A stretch of 64,000 bases of DNA from NCBI GenBank assembly GCA_965221405.1, contig CBDCSE010000003.1, forward strand, positions 682,001-746,000, in the 5' to 3' direction. Below, in pieces: positions 37,262 through 45,422 of this stretch (position 1 is its first letter; every line of letters begins with the position of its first letter). This stretch comes from JAPOUP01 sp965221405 (GTDB lineage: Bacteria; Pseudomonadota; Alphaproteobacteria; Rhodobacterales; Rhodobacteraceae). The notes below the pieces were generated by a model. It worked only from the letters and a program-made list of their open reading frames with translations. It was not told where the DNA came from and ran no database searches. The translations under genes and the position numbers were made by a program.

Positions 37262-37298
37262 ATATGATCTTGAAGCTAATGTCATATGATCTTATCAT
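37262..37298 (+). promoter_or_regulatory. Promoter with repeated operator for the Xre/RES TA operon
   Basis: TTGAAG (37270-37275) and TATCAT (37293-37298) are separated by 17 bases, a good sigma70-type promoter about 28 bases upstream of the antitoxin ATG. The decamer ATATGATCTT occurs twice, at 37262-37271 and 37284-37293, spaced 22 bases (about two helical turns) apart and overlapping both promoter elements. The inverted repeat ATGAT-CTT-ATCAT covers the -10. This is a plausible autoregulatory operator for the Xre antitoxin. Confidence 0.55.
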
Positions 37299-37325
37299 CG
37301 TCAAAGCGATATTCAGGAGCACTGC

Positions 37326-37715
37326 ATGAAAAGCCCCGTTCTGGAACGTTCCGTACCTGACCAGCAGGGGGTTGCCCTCAAGGCTTTCGCACGGATCGCC
37401 GACGCTTGGTCGCTGACCCAGCGTGAGGCCGCTGGACTCGCGGATATGTCGGAATCGACATGGAAGCGGGCCAGGAAACCCGGTTTCGCCGGCGGTCTCA
37501 CGCGCGACCAGATGTTGCGCCTCAGCGCACTCATCGGCGTTTACAGGTCGCTCGAGCTTTACTTCAACGAACCGATTTGCCGGGAGTGGGTGAAGCTGCC
37601 CAACCAGGGGCCGGAATTTGATGGTGCCCGCCCCGTGGAGGCAATGATCGCGGGCGGACTGCCCAAGATCCTTCGTGTGCGGGGATACCTGGACGCACTC
37701 AGGGGCGGTGCGTGA
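37326..37715 (+). CDS. Xre/MbcA/ParS-family antitoxin
   Basis: A 129-residue antitoxin with an N-terminal HTH (WSLTQREAAGLADMSESTWKRARK) and a C-terminal toxin-binding domain of the MbcA/ParS (DUF2384) type, YRSLELYFNEPICREWVKLPN followed by RPVEAMIAGGLPKILRVRGYLD. It represses its own operon and blocks the RES toxin active site. AGGAG sits 6 bases before the ATG. The stop overlaps the toxin start by 4 bases, so translation is coupled. Confidence 0.88.
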   Translation: MKSPVLERSVPDQQGVALKAFARIADAWSLTQREAAGLADMSESTWKRARKPGFAGGLTRDQMLRLSALIGVYRSLELYFNEPICREWVKLPNQGPEFDGARPVEAMIAGGLPKILRVRGYLDALRGGA

Positions 37716-38401
37716 GATTCACGGCGATCAATGAGCGCGCGCTGGTTAGGCTGGTTTCCAAAACCCATCACAAACCCCCGGTCCTGCGAGGCCTGGTCGA
37801 CAGCGATGAGGAGGTGGCCGTTCTCACGGAGATCGCGGGTGAGACCAGCGCACGGCTGATCGCGGAACGCGACGGCAGTCTCGCGCTCGACCGCCGGGAA
37901 CTGGCCTTCGTGCGGTGGTCGCATGATCTCAAACTTTACGGGCAAAGCCATATCAACGCGGCGTTCGCCTACACGAAGGGTTCGGGTAACCGGTTCAACG
38001 GCGGTGATCGGGGCGCTTGGTATTGCGCCCGGGAGATGCTGACGGGTGCACGGGACGTGGGGTTCCACCGGACCCGCGAGCTTGGCTTCATCGGCCGCTA
38101 CGACCAGGAGGCGCACTACGTGGAACTGCTGGCGGACTTCATCGGCGATTTTCCGGACCTGCACGGAGAGACGCATCCCGCGCTCGATCCCGACCCCGAG
38201 CGCGGCTACCCAGCCGGACAGCGCCTCGCTGCCGAATTGCGGGCAGAAAGGCATCGCGGGCTGATCTATCCGTCCCTGCGCCATCAGGGTGGATGGTGCT
38301 TTGTCGCCTTCGATCCCGGCATCATCCAGAATGTCCGCCCGGGCGCGAGTTGGAAGCTTATCTGGAATGGTGCGCCTGAGTTCACGATCGATAGGTTGTG
38401 A
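37712..38401 (+). CDS. RES-domain toxin (NAD+ degrading)
   Basis: A 229-residue RES-domain toxin; family members degrade NAD+ by phosphorolysis and stop growth. Conserved blocks are GNRFNGGDRGAWYCARE (Arg and Tyr near the active site), YDQEAHYVELLADFIGDF, and LIYPSLRHQGGWCFVAFDP with the Ser of the R-E-S set. The spacing and N-terminal extension (about 60 residues) match longer RES toxins paired with MbcA/ParS antitoxins. It overlaps the antitoxin gene by 4 bases. The pair looks intact, unlike most TA loci in this window. Confidence 0.87.
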   Translation: MRFTAINERALVRLVSKTHHKPPVLRGLVDSDEEVAVLTEIAGETSARLIAERDGSLALDRRELAFVRWSHDLKLYGQSHINAAFAYTKGSGNRFNGGDRGAWYCAREMLTGARDVGFHRTRELGFIGRYDQEAHYVELLADFIGDFPDLHGETHPALDPDPERGYPAGQRLAAELRAERHRGLIYPSLRHQGGWCFVAFDPGIIQNVRPGASWKLIWNGAPEFTIDRL

Positions 38402-39163
38402 CGTCTCTCGAAAGCCGCCTGGGCGTGACCCGCGCCGTATCAACAGGTTCCGGAGATGTCTGGGCCGTGTACGGATGGCTGTGTGTGTGGATGATCCTGA
38501 TAGCACCGATATTGATCCCAGGGGTGGCTGGACCCGCACCTCGATCCGTATGCGCCCTGTCGTCCCCGACGAGCTTTTACCGATCCAGGTGCCCGATACG
38601 TTCCTTGCCGAAGTCGCGTTTCAGGGCGGTGAGCGTCGGGTGCACGCCAGATTTTTTGGTTTGACCTGAATCCGTTTTCCATACCTGCACGAGTGCGCTG
38701 TTGGTGCTGGGGAACTGCTGCAGGAAACTGGGCGGTGGGAAAGGTTCGCGCCATGGAAGGCCCGGCGGATCGCCACAGCCTGACCTAAAATCTGGCGTGC
38801 ACCCGTGAGCGTCGCGGCGGTTTTCCTAACTCGCGCATGTCGGCTATATGAAGGTCGATGAAGTCACCAAAGTTCTGGTGGCGCGAGGCGGACGAGGCCT
38901 TGTGCGGCGTCAGCCTCGCATGCACCCGGGTTTTCTTTCGATGCGGGCGGCGAGATAGGCATCGGCGCGGCGGGAAAACGTCACTGGTGGCGGCCCTCGC
39001 GTCTGACCCGGATCGGCTGGATGCCGGAGGGAAGCTTGGTGATGGAGGCCGTTTTCGTGTGGGCTGTGTGTGCGATGGGTCGTCATAGAGGGGCGAATTC
39101 AGGGACACCGAGGCGTATTTCGGTGGAGCCACATCCATCGCCACATGTTTGAAGACACACAAA
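38402..39163. other. Intergenic between RES operon and dusA
   Basis: A 762-base gap with no supportable gene. It contains an 18-bp inverted repeat pair (38637-38654 and 38788-38805) that could delimit a small mobile fragment. Open frames here have no family features. Confidence 0.45.
38637..38805. repeat. Inverted-repeat pair bounding 169 bp (MITE-like?)
   Basis: CGGGTGCACGCCAGATTT at 38637-38654 is the exact reverse complement of AAATCTGGCGTGCACCCG at 38788-38805. Short related flanks (GAGCGT) occur beside each arm. The arrangement is that of a tiny non-coding element with terminal inverted repeats. There is one instance only in the window, so it could also be chance or a structured transcript. 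Confidence 0.3.
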
Positions 39164-40144
39164 ATGAATATAAATCAACATGCTAGGCTCTCGACAGCCC
39201 CGATGATGAACTGCACTGACCGCCACTGCAGGTACCTTCACCGGCTCATGTCGCGTCACGCGCTGCTATACTCGGAAATGATTGCGGCCCCGGCTTTGGT
39301 CCGCGCGGGGGCATGGCACCTCCTGGATTTCGATCCTGCCGAGCATCCTGTCGCGGTGCAGCTCGGCGGATCGGAACCGCGGGAACTGGCGGCGGCCGCG
39401 GCTATGGCGGCCGACGCGGGATACGACGAGATCAATCTCAATGTCGGATGCCCGTCGGACCGGGTCCGGTCGGGATGTTTCGGTGCCGTGCTGATGAAGC
39501 GGCCTGCGCTGGTCGGGGAATGCGTTGCGGCGATGATCGCGGCCCAGCCCGCTGAGGTTACCGTGAAATGCAGGATCGGTGTGGATGAACAGGTATGTGA
39601 GGAGACGCTGCCCGCGTTCATAGAGACCATGCGTGCGGCGGGTGTGCGGCGAATGGCCATCCATGCGCGCAAGGCATGGCTGCAGGGCCTCAGCCCGAAG
39701 GAGAATCGGGAAATTCCACCATTGGACTATCCGCTTGTCTATCGCGCGAAACAGGCCTTTCCGGATATCCACATGTCGATCAACGGAGGGATCGGGTCGC
39801 TTGAGGAGGTGAATGCGCATCTGGCGAGGGGAATGGACGGGGTCATGCTCGGCCGTGCGGCATACAACGCACCCTCGGATATCCTTTTGCGCGTTGACAG
39901 CGAGATATTCGGCGATCAGTCGGTCAGGACAGCTTGGGAGGTGGTGGAACTTATGCGGCCTTACATCGCCGGGCATCTGGCCAGGGGCGGCCGTCTGCGC
40001 GACGTCGTGCGACATATGCTTGGGCTGTTCTCCGGGCGCTACGGCGCACGCTCCTGGCGGCGAACCCTCTCGGAACAGGGAAGCCGGGATGGGGCCGGGC
40101 TGGAGGTTATTGACATGGCACTGGCATCTGTCGGCGATGGATAG
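39164..40144 (+). CDS. dusA: tRNA-dihydrouridine(20/20a) synthase
   Basis: DusA reduces U20/U20a in the D-loop of tRNAs using FMN and NADPH. The 326-residue protein starts MNINQHARLSTAPMMNCTDRH, with the A-P-M-M-x-x-T-D-R-H motif, then AVQLGGSEPRELAAAAA, INLNVGCPSDRV carrying the catalytic Cys, TVKCRIGVDE, RRMAIHARKAWLQGLSPKENR (the DusA tRNA motif), INGGIGS and MDGVMLGRAAYNAP binding FMN. Its 3' end overlaps the ATG of the following dioxygenase gene by 8 bases, so the two were probably an operon before the insertion. Confidence 0.94.
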   Translation: MNINQHARLSTAPMMNCTDRHCRYLHRLMSRHALLYSEMIAAPALVRAGAWHLLDFDPAEHPVAVQLGGSEPRELAAAAAMAADAGYDEINLNVGCPSDRVRSGCFGAVLMKRPALVGECVAAMIAAQPAEVTVKCRIGVDEQVCEETLPAFIETMRAAGVRRMAIHARKAWLQGLSPKENREIPPLDYPLVYRAKQAFPDIHMSINGGIGSLEEVNAHLARGMDGVMLGRAAYNAPSDILLRVDSEIFGDQSVRTAWEVVELMRPYIAGHLARGGRLRDVVRHMLGLFSGRYGARSWRRTLSEQGSRDGAGLEVIDMALASVGDG

Positions 40145-40467
40145 CCACCTGACGGAGATCGAGGGGTATCGCTCCCTTGGGTGGGTCCGGATTCCATTCG
40201 ATGTGGAACTGCTTGATTGGGTATCGGCGGCACTGCCCGCCGCCCGCGACGCGGTCCGGGCCCCGGAGAACGCCGATTGGCATGTGTGCGAGGGGACCTG
40301 GTTCATTGGCGTGAACGCTCTGCCAAACGAGGCGGATGGATCCGTCGACGGGAAGACGCCGCTCCGCGGTAGAGCGGTCGAGACCGTTGCGGCGCTCGGA
40401 TTTTCCATCCGCCGCTGGGACCGCGCCCAGATCTCGGTGATTTATCCCGGTTATCCACGTCCGCGGG

Positions 40468-40612
40468 AAGAGGAGTCCGCGGCCGCCTTTGCATACCGGA
40501 AATATCGGGATGCCGCGCATGTGGACGGCCTGACCCGCGTCGGGTCAGGACGGCGAATGTTGCATGAGCCGCATGCCTTCATCATGGGAGTTCCGCTGAC
40601 ACGGGTAGGGCC
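40468..40612. repeat. 145-bp direct repeat (left target duplication)
   Basis: This 145-base stretch is identical to 42571-42715, one copy on each side of the IS. It begins AAGAGGAGTCCGCGG and ends CGGGTAGGGCC, and lies within the dioxygenase gene (including its H-x-D motif). IS1634-family elements are known for exceptionally long, variable target-site duplications, and this fits. Confidence 0.93.
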
Positions 40613-42570
40613 CTCGACTTCCTACATTTTCGGCTGTAAGTCATTGATTTTCGGCGGCCCGGATTTCGAATGGGCACTACATCGCGGGACGTTCCCGCGT
40701 TCATTGCCGCCGGTTTCGGGGCTCTGTCACCCGCCTGCCCGCCGGGCTGCGGTCTTTCGCGTCGGCTGGAGCCGGAACGGGGCTTCGTTCCATCCGAGGC
40801 CGAGGCTCCGGTAGATCCGCCGGGCCTTGGCCGAGGCCCGGCTGGGCATGGCGTATTTCTGTTCCGTGCCCTTTCTGTGCAGCACGCTGATCTGCAGGGC
40901 GTTGAGCTCGCGCCGGATGACGTCCGGGCTCATGGGGTGGCCGGACAGCGCGAGCCTGTGGCGGAGGTGCTGCAGGCAGCAGAACGCCATGTAGCAGATG
41001 GCGATGTGGGCGCGCACCCGGCGTTTCACCCAGTGGAAGACCGGGCGGATGCGGAGATCGTGCTTGTTCACGCGGAAACACGCCTCGATCTCCCATAACC
41101 GGCGGTACTGCATGACGAGGAAGCGGGCGTCGGCGTCATCGTGGCCCCAGGCCACGATCCCGCCTATCCCGTCCCACCGCGCCGCTTCGGCGACCTTGTC
41201 CCCGTCGATCTCGATCCGGCCCTCGGGGAAGGCGAGGAAACGGGCGTACCCGCGCCCGGCGACCGACGCGGGCCTGTCGCTCCCGGCGAGACGCCTGCGC
41301 AGCCGCTCCAGGCCCTGCGCGCGCTGGCGCGCGTCCTTGCGCGCGCGTTTGGGCGACCAGGTGACGATGACCCTGGTCGAGCCCTTCCTGAGGCTCTTGT
41401 AGCGCGCGATCGAGGTCGGGAACTCCTTCATCGGCCGCCACGCCACGAAGCCGTCGGGCTCGAGCGCCCGGTTCCGGAACTCCGCGGTCTGGGACCTGAG
41501 CCGGGCACCGAGAATGTACGGGATGCCGCGTTCCTGAAGCAGCCTCTCGTTGTCGGCGCTGATCATGCCGGCGTCGGCCACCACCGTGAAGCGCGCGGCG
41601 GGGTAGCGTTCGGCCAGCCCCGCGAGAGAGGAGATCAGGGTGTGGCCCTCGTAGCTGCTGCCCGGGAACAGCTCGTAGCCCAGCGGGATGCCGTCGGGGG
41701 TGACCAGAAGGGCGAATACGACCTGGACGCGGTGGTGCTTGCCGTCCTTGCTGTAGCCCTTGGCGCGCAGGCCGTCCTCCACCTCGCTCTCGAAATACAG
41801 CGTCGTGGTGTCGAAGAAGATGACGCTGACGGGCTCGTCATAGAGCTTGCGGGCCGCCGCGTGGGACTGGCCGCGGATGGCGTCGATCAGGCCGTCGTCG
41901 AGAAAGTCCATGGTCCTGTAGACCTGGTCGAGGTTCAGCGACAGATCGCCATGGCGGTCGAGCTCGCGGACCGTGGCGCGCTTGCTGAGCGGCTGCGCGA
42001 CGCGCGCGAGGACCATCTCCTTGAGGATGCGGTTGGAGCTCATGCGCCGCGCGCCCAGCACCCGATCCCACCCCAGGCGGCCGTAAACCTCGCCAAGCGC
42101 CTCGCGCAGCCCGACCGAGATCCGCGCCTCCTCGCGGCATTCGGCCAGGTCGACCCCGAAGGGCCGCGGATCCGCCACCGCCAGACGGGCCTGGGCGATG
42201 AGATCGCTGTACTGCTTCGGCGTCAGCAGGTGAAGCTGGGCCGTCTCCGCCTGCCTCATCTCCTCGATGATCAGCCGCCCGAGGCGGTCGAGCTGGCTGA
42301 GCTGCCCGTCGCTCGTCGCGGTGCCGACATGGCGCACGACCCTCTGGCGCACCCTGTCGCCGTCGCGCACCGACCTGACGACCTGGACGCGGATTCGGTC
42401 TCCGCTCTTCTTGTGGCGAACGAACATGCCGGAAGTATGGACCGGACGGGCCGGAGGGTCAAGCGGAATATACCCCGTGGGCACTACATCGCCGTCCCGG
42501 GGAATCGAGACCCAATGGACCACAAATACAGTCAGTTACGCACCGCCAGAATCCGGCAATGTAGGAAGTC
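40613..42570 (-). mobile_element. Complete IS1634-family insertion sequence (copy 1, 1958 bp)
   Basis: The element is bounded by inverted repeats GACTTCCTACATT (from 40616) and AATGTAGGAAGTC (ending 42570), and contains a single transposase gene on the minus strand. Three bases (CTC, 40613-40615) lie between the left duplication and the left inverted repeat and are unexplained. A second copy at 63128 is identical over the 873 bp that are visible, so both are recent. It interrupts the dioxygenase gene between exact 145-bp repeats. Confidence 0.93.
40727..42427 (-). CDS. IS1634-family transposase
   Basis: The 566-residue transposase starts MFVRHKKSGDRIRVQVV; an in-frame extension upstream overlaps the terminal repeat region and is not needed. 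DDE-type features are FFDTTTLYFES (first Asp), FTVVADAGMIS (second Asp), and YRRLWEIEACFRVNKHDL (Y-R-x-x-x-x-I-E, catalytic Glu), then RIRPVFHWVKRRVRAHI. The long insertion between Asp and Glu is typical of IS1634. A normal-length, intact protein, so the element is probably active. A frame antisense to it is over 500 codons long but is a shadow. Confidence 0.93.
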   Translation of the reverse strand: MFVRHKKSGDRIRVQVVRSVRDGDRVRQRVVRHVGTATSDGQLSQLDRLGRLIIEEMRQAETAQLHLLTPKQYSDLIAQARLAVADPRPFGVDLAECREEARISVGLREALGEVYGRLGWDRVLGARRMSSNRILKEMVLARVAQPLSKRATVRELDRHGDLSLNLDQVYRTMDFLDDGLIDAIRGQSHAAARKLYDEPVSVIFFDTTTLYFESEVEDGLRAKGYSKDGKHHRVQVVFALLVTPDGIPLGYELFPGSSYEGHTLISSLAGLAERYPAARFTVVADAGMISADNERLLQERGIPYILGARLRSQTAEFRNRALEPDGFVAWRPMKEFPTSIARYKSLRKGSTRVIVTWSPKRARKDARQRAQGLERLRRRLAGSDRPASVAGRGYARFLAFPEGRIEIDGDKVAEAARWDGIGGIVAWGHDDADARFLVMQYRRLWEIEACFRVNKHDLRIRPVFHWVKRRVRAHIAICYMAFCCLQHLRHRLALSGHPMSPDVIRRELNALQISVLHRKGTEQKYAMPSRASAKARRIYRSLGLGWNEAPFRLQPTRKTAARRAGG

Positions 42571-42715
42571 AAGAGGAGTCCGCGGCCGCCTTTGCATACC
42601 GGAAATATCGGGATGCCGCGCATGTGGACGGCCTGACCCGCGTCGGGTCAGGACGGCGAATGTTGCATGAGCCGCATGCCTTCATCATGGGAGTTCCGCT
42701 GACACGGGTAGGGCC
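42571..42715. repeat. 145-bp direct repeat (right target duplication)
   Basis: Identical copy of 40468-40612. Because the element plus one repeat is 2103 bases, a multiple of three, and the repeats are exact, recombination between them would restore the dioxygenase frame precisely. Confidence 0.93.
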
Positions 42716-43253
42716 GGATGCGGGCCCGCTGGTGATCTGGGAAGGGAGTCACGAAATCATGCGGAAGGCGCTGGGTGAGGTCCTTCTTCCGGCACCGTCT
42801 GAAACATGGCCGGACACCGACCTGACGGACGCTTACCGGGCCGCCCGTCGCGAGGCGTTCAAACGCTGTCGGCGTGTGCCCGTATTCGCCAGACCAGGTG
42901 AGGCCTATTTGGTTCATCGACTTGCCCTGCATGGCATCGCGCCCTCGGCACCCCAGGCACCGGACAATGCGGCATCATGTGACGGCCGGATGATCGCTTA
43001 CTTCAGACCGCCGCTTGAAGGCTCCATAAGGGATTGGATCCATCTCGCGTGACGGAGGGCCGAAAGCCGATGCCCGCATCCGTATCCAATGCCTGACGGT
43101 GCCGGGTGAGAGGAAGCGTTGGATCGAGCCGGGCCGCCGGTATGGAACGTACACCGGGCCGTGGTCCGGGCGTTAGGGGACTGGTATCTCATGCGTCCGG
43201 CCCGTGTCCTGCCGATTCGCTGCCACCCGATCCCCGGATCCTCCTCGAAACGG

Positions 43254-43493
43254 TTAGCGTCCCCGATCCAGTCTTGCCGCACGTCCGCCCCGACGCCGCG
43301 CCAGTTTGACGGCCCGCTTCGGCAGATCGGCCATGATTCTGCGTCGTTCATCCGATGTCATCGACGACCAGAGGTTGATCTCCTCAGCCGAACGCAGACA
43401 GCCGGCACAGAACCCGGATGTCGGATGTATGACACAGACCCGGACGCACGGAGAGTCGGTTTCGTCACGTCTCCAGGGGATATCGTCATTCAT
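43254..43493 (-). CDS. DUF1289 small Cys-rich protein
   Basis: The 79-residue product has the DUF1289 signature SPCVRVCVIHPTSGFCAGCLRS followed by E-E-I-N-L-W-S-S-M and ERRRIMADLPKR, four cysteines that probably bind a metal, and a basic C-terminus. Such short proteins are widespread in proteobacteria and their function is unknown. Its start overlaps the ruvX stop by 4 bases, forming a DUF1289-ruvX-ccmI chain on the minus strand. Confidence 0.9.
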   Translation of the reverse strand: MNDDIPWRRDETDSPCVRVCVIHPTSGFCAGCLRSAEEINLWSSMTSDERRRIMADLPKRAVKLARRRGGRAARLDRGR

Positions 43494-43966
43494 CGGCCGA
43501 TCCGCTGATTCCGCATCCTGTCGAGCGCTCCCTGCAGGATATAGCCCGCCGCGACATGGTCAATGACCTCGTCTCGGCGCTTTCGGGATGTATCCGCGTC
43601 AAGCAGCGCGCGTTCGGCGGCGACCGTGCTGAGCCGCTCGTCCCAATACATAATGGGAAGAGCGGTCATTCGCGTCAGATTGCGAACGAACGCGCGCGTT
43701 GACTGGCAGCGTCTCCCCTCGGTACCATCCATGTTCAGTGGCAGACCCATAACAAGCCCCGCCAGATCGCGGTCTTCCGAAACCGTCAACAGGCGGGCGG
43801 CGTCCACGCGGAATTTCCGTCGCCGGATGGTATGCAGCGGCGTGGCGATCGACCGGCCCGGATCCGATACCGCGATACCAATCGTCTTCGTGCCCAGGTC
43901 AAGCCCCGCGATGGCGCGCCCCGGCGGTAGGGCGGTCACGAATTCCCCAACACTGTCGCAGATCAT
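43490..43966 (-). CDS. ruvX: Putative pre-16S rRNA nuclease RuvX/YqgF
   Basis: A 158-residue RNase H-fold nuclease. GLDLGTKTIGIAVSD holds the first catalytic Asp, LVMGLPLNMDGTEG and STRAFV follow, YWDERLSTVAAERAL contains the conserved D-E-R, and the C-terminal DEVIDHVAAGYILQGALD supplies the last acidic residues. This family matures the 5' end of 16S rRNA. It overlaps ccmI upstream and the DUF1289 gene downstream, 4 bases each, implying translational coupling. Confidence 0.93.
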   Translation of the reverse strand: MICDSVGEFVTALPPGRAIAGLDLGTKTIGIAVSDPGRSIATPLHTIRRRKFRVDAARLLTVSEDRDLAGLVMGLPLNMDGTEGRRCQSTRAFVRNLTRMTALPIMYWDERLSTVAAERALLDADTSRKRRDEVIDHVAAGYILQGALDRMRNQRIGR

Positions 43967-45216
43967 TCCGCGACACCGGAGGTGACGGCGGCGGCGCGGA
44001 TGATCGCGAGGGCCTTGGGGTCGTCGGCGAACTCCGTCTGCGCCTTCAGCCAGAATTCAGATCCACGTACCGTGTCACCGAGGACTCCCAGGGAGTGGAT
44101 GAGCCGAGCCCATTCCGCGGGAGAACCGTTCTCTCCGCCCTCGATCCTTTCCGCCAGGCCATCCACCATACCCCGGATCATCTCCTGCCGGTCAGCGGCG
44201 TCCATTTCCCCGGCGGCCTCCACGTCCTCGACGGTCGGGCCGGCGAATGGCCGCGGCTCATCGTCCGGCAGGGCGTAGCGGATGCCGGCGGCTTGCGCCG
44301 CGTACCCGATCCGTTCCCTGATCGGACGCAGCCAGGCGGCATCCGGTGGCCCTTCCTCCAGAAGCGCCTGCCAGACGTCGAACGCGAGATCGGGGCGGCC
44401 CGACTGGGCAAGCATGAGCCCCGTTAGGTAACGCGCCGGCCCGTGACCGGGATCCAGCTGAAGCGCCCGATGCAGCGCCCTCTCCGCCTCCGGAGAAACG
44501 AAACCGTTCGCCGCCAGCACCAGAAGCCGGGCGTGCAGGGCGTGATCGTCGGCCGTGGCGCCTTCGCCCTTCAGCGCAATCAGCCGCGACTGCGCCGAAT
44601 GGGCGGCCCGGAAATCGCCGAGCACCTCCTCGTAATGCGCCAGCAGCCTTAACCCCTCCGGATCGTTCGGACGTTGGGAAACCGCTGTGCGGAGTCTTTC
44701 CATAAGGTCCGGTAGGGCTGGGTCGACATCGCCTGGAGCCATTCGGACGCTGCCGGCCCGGGCCTCCGCCATCACCGCAGCTTCGGCCTCAGCCTGATCC
44801 ATACGTGTCCTGTGCATCTCCTCGGTGAGCGCGATCCGATCGGCGAGCCGCAGGTCCGGATAACCGGGAGCGCCTATTGAGAGATAGAGGCCCGTCGATC
44901 CGGCGGCCAGCACAACGCAGACCAGGAAGGCAACTGCCGCGGACACGTGCCGGGGGGGGGTCCGATACCGTATCGTCTGCGCCCTCCTGTCCGCCTCCAG
45001 AAGTCGGCGCGATACTTCAGTGCGTATGGATCCGGCCTGCCTTGCGGTCAGGGTTCCACGGGCGACATCGCGATCGATCTCGTCAAGCTGGCTCCGGTAA
45101 ATGCGCAGATCCTGATTGGATGCCGTATGGCCGTTTTCGCGCGAACGCACGACAGCCATCGCAAGAATCCCGCTTACGATGAGCGTCAGTGTTCCCGAAA
45201 CCATCCAGAATCCCAT
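43963..45216 (-). CDS. ccmI: Cytochrome c biogenesis factor CcmI/CycH
   Basis: CcmI is the apocytochrome c chaperone in the system I cytochrome maturation complex. The 417-residue protein starts MGFWMVSGTLTLIVSGIL with a first membrane segment, then a cytoplasmic loop RSQLDEIDRDVARGTL and EVSRRLLEAD (the LZ-type loop), a second membrane segment AAVAFLVCVVLAAGSTGLYL near residues 93-112, and periplasmic TPR repeats (NDPEGLRLLAHYEEVLGDF, HALQLDPGHGPARY-like). It sits upstream of ruvX with a 4-base overlap. The coding sequence contains an 8-base homopolymer at 44952-44959 in the linker. Confidence 0.88.
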   Translation of the reverse strand: MGFWMVSGTLTLIVSGILAMAVVRSRENGHTASNQDLRIYRSQLDEIDRDVARGTLTARQAGSIRTEVSRRLLEADRRAQTIRYRTPPRHVSAAVAFLVCVVLAAGSTGLYLSIGAPGYPDLRLADRIALTEEMHRTRMDQAEAEAAVMAEARAGSVRMAPGDVDPALPDLMERLRTAVSQRPNDPEGLRLLAHYEEVLGDFRAAHSAQSRLIALKGEGATADDHALHARLLVLAANGFVSPEAERALHRALQLDPGHGPARYLTGLMLAQSGRPDLAFDVWQALLEEGPPDAAWLRPIRERIGYAAQAAGIRYALPDDEPRPFAGPTVEDVEAAGEMDAADRQEMIRGMVDGLAERIEGGENGSPAEWARLIHSLGVLGDTVRGSEFWLKAQTEFADDPKALAIIRAAAVTSGVAE

Positions 45217-45422
45217 TTGGATCTCCTTTGCGACCCCGGCCCATCTACAGGTTTCGGCTTCACCGAAAAAGCCCATTGCACGTATGCGTGTATTGCGCGG
45301 TTTTGCCGCTGTGCCCCGTGTCGCATTATTTTCCGCTAGTGCCGTTTACCGTCTTGGAATCCGTCGACGGCATGTTCATTGTGATCCGAATAAGTCGCCA
45401 TGGATGCTACCTGGGGAAGCAG

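Larger units (their letters stand above)
40137..43052 (+). pseudogene. Fe(II)/2-oxoglutarate dioxygenase split by IS1634-family element
   Basis: The 5' part (40137-40612) encodes MDSHLTEIEGYRSLGWVRI through ISVIYPGYP and the iron motif HVDGLTRVG (H-x-D), and the 3' part continues in the same frame after the element through VIWEGSHEIMRK, FARPGEAYLVHRLALHGIAP (distal His) and MIAYFRPPL (2-oxoglutarate-binding Arg). Removing the element and one 145-bp repeat gives an uninterrupted 270-residue phytanoyl-CoA dioxygenase-like protein. As it stands the gene is disrupted and would end a few residues inside the element. The start overlaps dusA. Substrate unknown. Confidence 0.85.

Noticed and set aside
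41141..42670. 509-codon plus-strand frame across the IS
   Set aside because: Antisense to the intact transposase, and duplicated because the element is duplicated; no family features.
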